A DNA stretch of 27,925 nucleotides. Origin: JBEKVE01 sp049514335. GTDB taxonomy: Bacteria > Actinomycetota > Acidimicrobiia > Acidimicrobiales > UBA8190. How positions within the stretch are numbered: position 1 is the first letter of the stretch; each line of letters begins with the position of its first letter. The stretch is from the NCBI GenBank assembly GCA_049514335.1, contig JBEKVE010000017.1, forward strand, positions 1 to 27,925. Direction: 5' to 3'. The position numbers and the translations under genes are program-made. Positions 22,064 through 27,925 of the stretch are shown piece by piece. The notes below the pieces were generated by a model that was not told the DNA's origin, ran no database searches, and was given only the letters and a program-made list of their open reading frames with translations.

Positions 22064-23176
22064 ATGGTGAGCGCCGTGGACCGCGCCACCGTCGACGTCT
22101 ACGACCAGCGGGGAGGGCAGTGGGCGGCGCGCCGGCGGCCGGTCCGGCGCGCCGATGCCCGTCGCTTCGGCGGAACGCTCGGCAAAGGAGCTCGGTGCGT
22201 CGACCTGGGCTGCGGGGCGGGGCGCTACACCGCTGACCTGGGTGCCTCGGTCATCGGCCTCGACGCCTCGCGGGGCATGCTCGAGCTGTGCCGCCAGGCG
22301 GCGCCCGGGATCCCCCTTGTGCAGGCCGATCTGGAGTCGCTTCCCTTCGGTCGCTGCACCGTGCACGGCGCCTGGGCGAACATGAGCTACCTGCACGTGC
22401 CGAGCGTCCGGCTCCCCGCCGCGCTGGCCGACCTCCACGGTGTCCTGGCGACGGGCGCCGCACTCGACATCCAGGTCCTGGCGGGCGACTACGAAGGACA
22501 CGCCCTGCCCGACGACGACGTGGGGGGACGCTTCTTCGCGGCGTGGGGACCCGAGGCGCTGCGCGACGTCCTCGTCGGTGCCGGATTCGTCGTCGAGCAC
22601 AGCACTGTCGACGGTGACGCGTTGCGGGCGCGCTGCATCCGGGCCCGCACGTTGCCCGACACGGTCGGACCTCGGATGCGTCTGCTCGTGGTGGGACTCA
22701 ACCCGAGCCTCTACGCCGCCGACGCCGGCGTCGGCTTCGCCCGTCCCGGCAATCGGTTCTGGCCCGCCGCCATCGCCACCGGCCTGGTGACGCGCGACCG
22801 CGACCCCGTCCACGCCCTGCATGCGCACGGGATGGGGATGACCGACCTGGTCAAGCGGGCGACCACCGGCGCCGGGGAGCTCGCGGCGACGGAATACCGC
22901 ACGGGGATGCAGCGCGTCGAGCGCTCGGTGGCGTGGTTGCGTCCCGCCGCCGTCTGCTTCGTGGGCTTGGCCGGATGGCGTGCGGCCGTCGACCGCCACG
23001 CCGTGGCGGGACAGCAGGAGTGTGAGCTCGGAGGGCGCCCCGTCTACGTCATGCCCTCCACCAGCGGAGCCAATGCGGGATCATCGTTGCAGACGCTCGC
23101 CACGCACCTGGCGGCGGCGATCACGCTCGCCGATCAGTCGGCCACGGTCCGCGAAGTGCACAAGGGCGTCCGGTAG
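22064..23176 (+). CDS. Fusion of a SAM-dependent methyltransferase with a mismatch-specific uracil/thymine-DNA glycosylase
   Basis: One uninterrupted frame encodes 370 residues. Residues ~1-190 form a class I SAM methyltransferase: CVDLGCGAGRYTADLG (motif I, ~45-60), VIGLDASRGMLELC (motif II), VQADLESLPF, and a later FVVEHSTVDGDALRARCI. Residues ~205-365 form a MUG/TDG-type uracil-DNA glycosylase: LLVVGLNPSLYAADAG (catalytic GLNPS, N213), GFARPGNRFWPAAIATGL, GMTDLVKRATTG, and VYVMPSTSGANAGSS (second active-site motif, close to TDG MPSSSA). The latter excises U or T mispaired with G. M205 is an internal ATG (22676) exactly at the glycosylase border, so that domain could also be made alone. The methyl acceptor is unknown. 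Start ATG 22064 follows GCGAGGA. A second methyltransferase gene begins 11 bases downstream. Confidence 0.88.
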   Translation: MVSAVDRATVDVYDQRGGQWAARRRPVRRADARRFGGTLGKGARCVDLGCGAGRYTADLGASVIGLDASRGMLELCRQAAPGIPLVQADLESLPFGRCTVHGAWANMSYLHVPSVRLPAALADLHGVLATGAALDIQVLAGDYEGHALPDDDVGGRFFAAWGPEALRDVLVGAGFVVEHSTVDGDALRARCIRARTLPDTVGPRMRLLVVGLNPSLYAADAGVGFARPGNRFWPAAIATGLVTRDRDPVHALHAHGMGMTDLVKRATTGAGELAATEYRTGMQRVERSVAWLRPAAVCFVGLAGWRAAVDRHAVAGQQECELGGRPVYVMPSTSGANAGSSLQTLATHLAAAITLADQSATVREVHKGVR

Positions 23177-23179
23177 CCT
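23174..23179 (+). promoter_or_regulatory. -10-like element overlapping the fusion gene stop codon
   Basis: TAGCCT begins with the TAG stop of the preceding gene and lies 8 bases before GTG 23188, which has no ribosome-binding site. It could give a leaderless transcript of the second methyltransferase. Confidence 0.4.
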
Positions 23180-23187
23180 CCTCACTC

Positions 23188-24132
23188 GTGGTGACCGGCC
23201 GCGACACCGAGGTCGGCCGACGCGCCGCCGATGCCGTCTCCACCGTCACGCAGGGTCGGCGCGCCACCGAATCGGGTGATCGCCAGGCTGAGGGGACGCC
23301 CGGCGCGCCGTGGTTGCACGGTTCGGGCCCCGGCGACGACGACCGGTCGGCGTCTGTCTCCGCACAACACCTCGATCCCGCCTTCGGTCGGCGCTTCGCC
23401 GAACGCGCGCTCGACGCCTTGGCCGTGGTCCGCGGGGCACGCGTCCTCGACGTGGCCTGCGGGACAGGGATCGTCGCCCGGCTCGCGGCACACGTGGTGG
23501 GTCCGGCGGGACGGGTCGCCGGTGTCGACCCGTCTCCGGCGGTGGTGGAGGCGGCGCGCCGCATCGACGTCACCAGCATCGCCGAGTGGCACGACTGGGA
23601 CAGCGAGCGCCTGCCCTTCCCCGACGCTTCGTTCGACGTCGTGGCGTGCCAGCATGCACTGCACCGCTTCACCGATCCCGTGCGCGTGCTGACGGACATG
23701 CGGCGCGTGCTCGCGCCGGGTGGCCGGGTCGGTCTCACGACATGGGGCCCGATCGAGGAGAACCCCGTCTTCGCCGCACAGCTGGATGCCACGGTGAAGT
23801 CGGGGCTGGGTGAATCCGGCGTGGTGGAGGCGATGCTCGACGCGTTCTCGTTGCACCGCGCCGACGATCTGCGCGCCATGGTGCATCGGGCGGGGTTCCG
23901 CGACGTGTCGTATCGCACCGTCCGCATGCTCGTTGCCCTGCCCCGTGTCTCGCAGTGGGTCCGGGTCTACCCGACGCTGCCCCCGCTCTCCCACGCCTGG
24001 CGCCACTGCGATCAGCAGGCCCGCATCCAGTTCCTGTCGCGCGCCACGGAGCTGTTGCGACCGTTCGAGCACGACGGGGTGCTTCGTGTCCAGGCCTCGT
24101 CGCGCCTCGTCGTGGCGCGTGCTCCCGCGTGA
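23188..24132 (+). CDS. Class I SAM-dependent methyltransferase
   Basis: The 314-residue protein has a poorly conserved, probably flexible ~60-residue N-terminus, then a UbiE/methyltransferase-11-like domain: VLDVACGTGIVARLAAHVVG (motif I, from V86), GRVAGVDPSPAVVEAARR, LPFPDASFDVVACQHALHRF, DMRRVLAPGGRVGLTTWGPI. These residues bind S-adenosylmethionine; the acceptor is not predictable. GTG 23188 is used because of the -10-like hexamer; GTG 23191 is the next codon. Homology alone would also allow a start later in the N-terminal stretch. It follows the methyltransferase-glycosylase fusion closely. Confidence 0.88.
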   Translation: MVTGRDTEVGRRAADAVSTVTQGRRATESGDRQAEGTPGAPWLHGSGPGDDDRSASVSAQHLDPAFGRRFAERALDALAVVRGARVLDVACGTGIVARLAAHVVGPAGRVAGVDPSPAVVEAARRIDVTSIAEWHDWDSERLPFPDASFDVVACQHALHRFTDPVRVLTDMRRVLAPGGRVGLTTWGPIEENPVFAAQLDATVKSGLGESGVVEAMLDAFSLHRADDLRAMVHRAGFRDVSYRTVRMLVALPRVSQWVRVYPTLPPLSHAWRHCDQQARIQFLSRATELLRPFEHDGVLRVQASSRLVVARAPA

Positions 24133-24194
24133 GCACGCCGGCCTCGGGAGTCGCCACCGGGGCGAGCCGCGGTGGGTGCGCCGCGGCCGGGGCA

Positions 24195-24200
24195 TAGTCT
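24195..24200 (+). promoter_or_regulatory. -10 element of leaderless transcript
   Basis: TAGTCT is followed by 7 bases and then GTG 24208; no ribosome-binding site is present. Confidence 0.5.
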
Positions 24201-24207
24201 GAGACCC

Positions 24208-25434
24208 GTGCCCGAAGACAGCGAGCCCACCGGCTCCTCGGCTCCGGTCCCTCCGGGCCCGACCGGCCCCCGGGCCGGGTACCCGGCCCCGTGGTTCCAG
24301 GCCGCACCGACCGGGCCGCCGCCCTCGGGGACCCCCGAACCTCCGCAGTCCCCGGGCTACCCACCCCCGGGCTACCCACCCCCGGGCTACCCACCCCCGG
24401 GCTATCCCCAGGCCCCCGGCTACCCCCAGGCCCCCGGCTACCCCCAGGCCCCCGGGTACCCTCCATACGGCGGCGGTCTCCCCCCTGCCTACCCTCCGGG
24501 CCAGGAGCCCACGACGGGCATGCCCGTGCCCCGAAACGGCGCCTCCCCGTCGGCGCAACCCACCGAGGGCGACGCCGACGCCCGATGGTCCGAGCCGCCC
24601 GACGGCGACGCCGAGCCCCCACTGGCGCCGGGGCGGCCGCGGCGACGGTCGGTCATCACGGCCGTGTCGATCATCGTGGTGGTGGCGCTCATCGTGGGCG
24701 GGGGTGTCGCCTACCTCATCACGTCGGGGCCGGGTCCGGTCCCCCGGATCTCGCCGGCCGCACAGCGCCTGCTGCGTTCCTCGCTGTCGGCGGCCACCCG
24801 CAAGGGCTCGTTCCACTACGTCTCGCGTTCGGAGTCCCAGGGATTCACCCAGACGACGGTGGGCGACGCCGGGCCGAACTCTGGCATGCAGGTCATCACC
24901 ATCGGGCACGACACCTTCACCGTGCTCGTGATCGGCTCGGCGTGCTACTTCAAGGGCGACACGAGGGAGATGGTGCAGCAGCTCGGCCTGCCGGTGACGA
25001 CGGCCACAGCCCACAACGGCGCATGGATCTCGCTCGCCGCCTCCGACGCACCCTACGCATCGGTCTATGCGGCGGTGACCACCCAGTCCGCACTGGCCGA
25101 CAACATCGACTTCACCCCCCACCGCCGGACCGGGTCGGCGGTCCGTTCGGGTCACAAGGTGATCGGCATGACGGGCCCGCTGCGGAACTTCAAGGTGGCG
25201 GGGATCACGCAGAAGGCCAAGGGGACCGCCTACCTCTACGTCGCCTCCGGCTCGCCGCACCTGCCCGTGCAGTACTCCGAGCGGGGGACCATCTCGGGTC
25301 AGCGCAGCACCTTCACCATGACCTTCGACCATTGGGGCGAGAGCGTCAACGTGACGGCTCCCACAGGAGCGATCAGCTTCGCCTCGCTCTCCGCCGGGAG
25401 CGTCACCCCCTCGGGCCCGCCCTCGCTCGTCTAA
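24208..25434 (+). CDS. Membrane-anchored protein with proline-rich repeat tail and extracytoplasmic domain
   Basis: The 408-residue protein has a cytoplasmic N-terminus (~1-145) rich in Pro, Gly and Tyr, with three GYPPP and three GYPQAP units at ~50-82; one membrane helix (~150-172, VSIIVVVALIVGGGVAYLI) after a basic patch GRPRRRS; and an extracytoplasmic domain (~180-395). That domain starts AAQRLLRSSLSAATRKGSFH and contains ACYFKGDTREMVQQLGLP, HNGAWISLAASDAPY and RSTFTMTFDHWGESVNV. It faintly recalls the LppX/LprG lipid-binding lipoprotein fold (a predicted beta sheet sensing or carrying a lipid), but I cannot assign a family. Similar proline-rich tails occur in actinobacterial membrane proteins. 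It is convergent with the ABC operon, 18 bases away. Confidence 0.75.
   Translation: MPEDSEPTGSSAPVPPGPTGPRAGYPAPWFQAAPTGPPPSGTPEPPQSPGYPPPGYPPPGYPPPGYPQAPGYPQAPGYPQAPGYPPYGGGLPPAYPPGQEPTTGMPVPRNGASPSAQPTEGDADARWSEPPDGDAEPPLAPGRPRRRSVITAVSIIVVVALIVGGGVAYLITSGPGPVPRISPAAQRLLRSSLSAATRKGSFHYVSRSESQGFTQTTVGDAGPNSGMQVITIGHDTFTVLVIGSACYFKGDTREMVQQLGLPVTTATAHNGAWISLAASDAPYASVYAAVTTQSALADNIDFTPHRRTGSAVRSGHKVIGMTGPLRNFKVAGITQKAKGTAYLYVASGSPHLPVQYSERGTISGQRSTFTMTFDHWGESVNVTAPTGAISFASLSAGSVTPSGPPSLV
24355..24453 (+). repeat. In-frame short tandem repeats (15-bp x3, 18-bp x3)
   Basis: GGCTACCCACCCCCG is repeated exactly at 24355, 24370 and 24385, then three 18-base units of GGCTACCCCCAGGCCCCC type run from 24400 to 24453 (first with one change). 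They encode the GYPPP and GYPQAP repeats and are likely prone to copy-number change. Confidence 0.9.
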
Positions 25435-25452
25435 GCCCCGGGTCGGCGCCGC

Positions 25453-26316
25453 TCAGGTGCTGCGCCGGTAGCGCCACACCGCCAGCGGGGCCAGGACCAC
25501 GAGGAAGCCTGCGCACCACAGCAGGGCGGCGAGCACGTGGCCACCGGTGTCCTGCAGGCCGAGCTGGGGCCGGGGGCCGACCATCAGGGACCGGATGGCG
25601 TTCACCAGCACCCCGATGGGCTGGTCGTTGGCGAACGTGCGCAGCCACGAGGGCATGGTCCTCGTCTGCACGAAGGCGGGCGAGGCGAAGATGAGGGGGA
25701 AGAGGATGGGAAAGGCGATCACCTGCGCCGTCTCGCTGTTGGAGGCGAGCAAGCCGACGAGGGCGAAGCCCCACAGCAAGGCGTAGGAGAACAGCAGTGC
25801 CAGGGCGGCGGCGTAGATGAAGTTGAGCGCGCCGTTGGGGAAGTCGAAGCCCACCGCCGCCCCGACCCCGGTCATGAGCAGGACGACGAAGACGTTGCGC
25901 GCCAGATCGGCGGTGGTGCGACCGGCCAGGACCGCCGAGCGGGCCATGGGGAGCGCCCGGAATCGCTCGATGAGGCCCTTCTGCAGATCCTCGGCCAGAC
26001 CCACGGCCGCTCCGATGCCCCCGAAGGCCACGCTCTGGACGAAGATCCCCGCCATCAGATAGTCGATGTAGCTGAGGTGGCCGCTGATGGGGATGGCCCC
26101 GCCGAAGACGTAGCGGAACAGCAGCACGAACATGATCGGCTGCAACGTCGAGAAGAACAGCGCCTCGGGGGTGCGCGTGTAGGCGATGAGGTTCCGCTTG
26201 GTGACGGTCAGGGTGTCGGCCACGACCCAGCGCAGGCGCGCCACCCCGGTCGGCACCCCGGGGGCACCGGTGCGCCGCGCCGCGGGGTTGGAGACGGTGG
26301 TGAGGGCTGCGGTCAT
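25453..26316 (-). CDS. ABC-2 type permease (DrrB-like drug exporter)
   Basis: The 287-residue membrane protein starts at ATG 26316 with GGGAGGA upstream. It has about six helices and the ABC-2 permease pattern: KRNLIAYTRTPEALFFSTLQ, PIMFVLLFRYVFGG, YLMAGIFVQSVAFGG, LIERFRALPMARSAVLAGR, then QVIAFPILFPLIFASPAFVQ, typical of daunorubicin-resistance DrrB proteins. It should form the export channel for a drug or lipid. Its start overlaps the ATPase stop by ATGA (26313-26316). Confidence 0.93.
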   Translation of the reverse strand: MTAALTTVSNPAARRTGAPGVPTGVARLRWVVADTLTVTKRNLIAYTRTPEALFFSTLQPIMFVLLFRYVFGGAIPISGHLSYIDYLMAGIFVQSVAFGGIGAAVGLAEDLQKGLIERFRALPMARSAVLAGRTTADLARNVFVVLLMTGVGAAVGFDFPNGALNFIYAAALALLFSYALLWGFALVGLLASNSETAQVIAFPILFPLIFASPAFVQTRTMPSWLRTFANDQPIGVLVNAIRSLMVGPRPQLGLQDTGGHVLAALLWCAGFLVVLAPLAVWRYRRST

Positions 26317-27365
26317 GAGCGTCCTCCCTGTTCGCCCGCTCCTGCCCGGGAGCGGCCCCTGCGGCCCCGCCTTCCCTGATCTGCATCCTGCGCCGCGCCC
26401 GTGTCGGCCGGCTCCTCGCCATCGGTGGGGCGCCCGGTAAGGGCCAGGAACACGTCGTCGAGGCTGGGCTCGCGCAGTCGGAAGGAGGTGGGGGCGAGGG
26501 CGTGCTCGTCGAGCAGTCGCAGGACCTGCATGGCGACGCGCGGGCCGTCCTCCACGGGCAGCTCGACGGTGGACCCGACCACGGTGGGCCGCTTGGGCCC
26601 CACCGACTCGAGGACGACCGCCGCACGCCGGGCCGACTCGGGATCGGGCAGCCCGACGTCGAGCACCGTCGCCCCCAGGTCGGCCTTGAGCTCGGCCGCC
26701 GTCCCCTCGGCGATCAGGTGGCCGTGATCCACGACGGCCAGGCGCGACGCCAGGCGATCGGCCTCCTCCAGGTACTGCGTGGTGAGCAGGACCGTCGTCC
26801 CCTCCCCCACCAGCACCTCGATCATGGCCCACAGGTCCATGCGGCTCTGGGGGTCGAGGCCGGTGGTGGGCTCGTCGAGAAAGAGCACGGGGGGTCGGGC
26901 CACGAGCGCCGCGGCCACGTCCAGGCGGCGGCGCATGCCCCCCGAATAGGTCTTGAGGGGCCGGTCCCCGGCGTCGGTGAGACCGAACTGGTCGAGGAGC
27001 TCGGTGGCGCGCGTCCGCACCACCGCGCCGGGCAGGTGGTTGAGCCGTCCCACCATGGAGAGGTTCTCGCGGCCCGTGAGGTTCTCGTCGACAGCGGCGT
27101 ACTGACCCGCCAGCCCGATGCACGTCCGGACCTGTGCCGGCTGCTCCACGACGTCGTAGCCGAGCACCCGACCCGTTCCCCTGTCGGGCCGGAGGATGGT
27201 GGTGAGGATGCGCACGGCCGTCGTCTTTCCTGCCCCGTTCGGGCCGAGAAGGCCGAACACGGTGCCGGGCTCGACCGAGAAGCTCACGCCGTCGAGCGCT
27301 TTCACCTCCGCGCCGAAGCTCTTGTACAGATCGTTGGCCTCGATGGCCGGGGTGGACGCGCTCAT
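26313..27365 (-). CDS. ABC transporter ATP-binding protein (DrrA-like)
   Basis: The 350-residue ATPase starts at ATG 27365, overlapping the regulator stop; the frame is open upstream inside the regulator gene but without homology. Motifs: Walker A GPNGAGKTT (41-49), Q-loop GLAGQYAAVDENLTGRENL, signature YSGGMRRRLDVAAALV, Walker B VLFLDEPTTGLDP and a glutamine switch TTQYLEEAD. The C-terminal domain with TSFRLREPSLDDVFLALTG is the DrrA hallmark. The Arg/Gly-rich last ~35 residues look disordered. It powers the adjacent permease. Confidence 0.94.
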   Translation of the reverse strand: MSASTPAIEANDLYKSFGAEVKALDGVSFSVEPGTVFGLLGPNGAGKTTAVRILTTILRPDRGTGRVLGYDVVEQPAQVRTCIGLAGQYAAVDENLTGRENLSMVGRLNHLPGAVVRTRATELLDQFGLTDAGDRPLKTYSGGMRRRLDVAAALVARPPVLFLDEPTTGLDPQSRMDLWAMIEVLVGEGTTVLLTTQYLEEADRLASRLAVVDHGHLIAEGTAAELKADLGATVLDVGLPDPESARRAAVVLESVGPKRPTVVGSTVELPVEDGPRVAMQVLRLLDEHALAPTSFRLREPSLDDVFLALTGRPTDGEEPADTGAAQDADQGRRGRRGRSRAGAGEQGGRS

Positions 27366-27925
27366 GCCGACGGCGCCGTGGCGTCGAGGGACGTGTCGTG
27401 TGGACGGTGGATGCTGTTCCACAGCTCCATGCCGTCGAGCGCGCCCGACTCGATGTCGGCCCGGAGCCCCTCGGTCCATGCCAGCTCCGCCTCCACGAGC
27501 GCCGTCATGTACTCGTGCTCCACGACGAACAGCCGGGCCACGCCCAGCTCGGCGATGTGCTGGCGCACGGCACGTCGTTGGGTCAGTTCGCCGCGCAGGC
27601 GCTGGCAGCGAACGGCGAGCAGGCGGATGGCGTCCGCCGGCTCGAGCACGGGGAGATAGGACAGCCCCGCCTCGAAGCGCAGGTACTCCTTGGCCGGGAC
27701 GCTCAGCAATTCGGCCAGCCAGTCGACGAGCTCGCGCGATCCGTGCTCGGTGAGGCCGTAGACGGTGCGCTCGGGCCGCTTGCCGAGGCGCTCGGTCTCG
27801 CGGGCCTCGATGAGCCCGTGCCGGCCGAGTGACTCCACCACCGTGTAGAGCGATCCGAAGTTGAGCTTGACGCTGTCGTCCTTGCCCCGGGCCCGCATGG
27901 TGCTGGCCATCTCGTAGGGGTGCAT
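27362..27925 (-). CDS. PadR family transcriptional regulator, 5' end outside the window
   Basis: The visible 187 residues begin MHPYEMASTMRARGKDDSVK, then LNFGSLYTVVESLGRHGLIE and RPERTVYGLTEHGSRELVDW. This is the PadR winged helix, with GSLYTVVESL as recognition region and GxTEHG as wing. PadR proteins normally have about 10-15 residues before MHPYEM, so the true start lies beyond base 27925 and the gene is partial. A C-terminal helical domain (~100-180) gives dimerisation and ligand sensing. It is joined by an ATGA overlap to the ABC ATPase gene, so it is probably a ligand-responsive repressor of its own exporter operon. Confidence 0.92.
   Translation of the reverse strand: MHPYEMASTMRARGKDDSVKLNFGSLYTVVESLGRHGLIEARETERLGKRPERTVYGLTEHGSRELVDWLAELLSVPAKEYLRFEAGLSYLPVLEPADAIRLLAVRCQRLRGELTQRRAVRQHIAELGVARLFVVEHEYMTALVEAELAWTEGLRADIESGALDGMELWNSIHRPHDTSLDATAPSA

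Noticed and set aside
24355..24453. Short regular repeats as a CRISPR array
   Set aside because: The units are contiguous without spacers, in frame, and encode GYPPP/GYPQAP peptide repeats.

Overview
The window is very GC-rich DNA, densely coding on both strands with short gaps, many GTG starts and frequent 4-base GTGA/ATGA gene overlaps. It looks like the chromosome of a high-GC actinobacterium. A secreted protein built from repeats of the GYWLVGADGGVFAFG type, several F420-type oxidoreductases, an Rpf-type muralytic enzyme and a DUF4193-like zinc-ribbon protein together suggest the class Acidimicrobiia. That assignment is an inference from gene content, not a database result.

Layout. 1-1.0 kb: 3' end of a GGDEF-EAL c-di-GMP enzyme. 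1.0-1.6 kb: compositionally different gap with two tiny genes, one of them excisionase-like and too short for ordinary ORF calling, possibly the remnant of an integrated element. 1.6-3.6 kb: divergent aldose 1-epimerase and surE. 3.56-4.8 kb: a long structured leader RNA with a terminator-like hairpin, then a resuscitation-promoting-factor-like gene. 4.85-5.9 kb: alpha/beta hydrolase. 5.95-10.75 kb: an Rrf2 regulator divergent from a pstSCAB phosphate-import operon (no phoU in the window). 10.76-11.85 kb: secreted repeat protein with a near-consensus promoter. 12.1-12.9 kb: acidic zinc-ribbon protein followed by three successive hairpins. 13.0-16.0 kb: two SDR dehydrogenases flanking a coupled pair on the minus strand (fumarylacetoacetate-hydrolase-family enzyme and ArfB-type ribosome-rescue hydrolase). 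16.1-17.45 kb: two F420-type oxidoreductases. 17.46-19.07 kb: DHA2-family drug exporter. 19.3-21.1 kb: GGDEF protein and a crotonase-fold protein lacking both usual glutamates. 21.1-21.9 kb: another luciferase-like F420 oxidoreductase. 22.06-24.13 kb: a methyltransferase/mismatch uracil-DNA-glycosylase fusion followed by a second methyltransferase. 24.2-25.4 kb: proline-rich membrane-anchored protein. 25.45-27.9 kb: a coupled padR-ABC ATPase-ABC permease drug-export operon reading off the window end.

Themes. Much of the window is ordinary core and accessory metabolism. The features most worth a second look are the Rpf leader (possible divergent c-di-AMP riboswitch), the methyltransferase-glycosylase fusion, the Rrf2/pst intergenic operator, the hairpin cluster at 12.78-12.91 kb, and a recurrent promoter layout in which a TANNNT -10 element sits 6-8 bases before the start codon, implying leaderless mRNAs. 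I saw no tRNA, rRNA, CRISPR array, transposase or complete mobile element.
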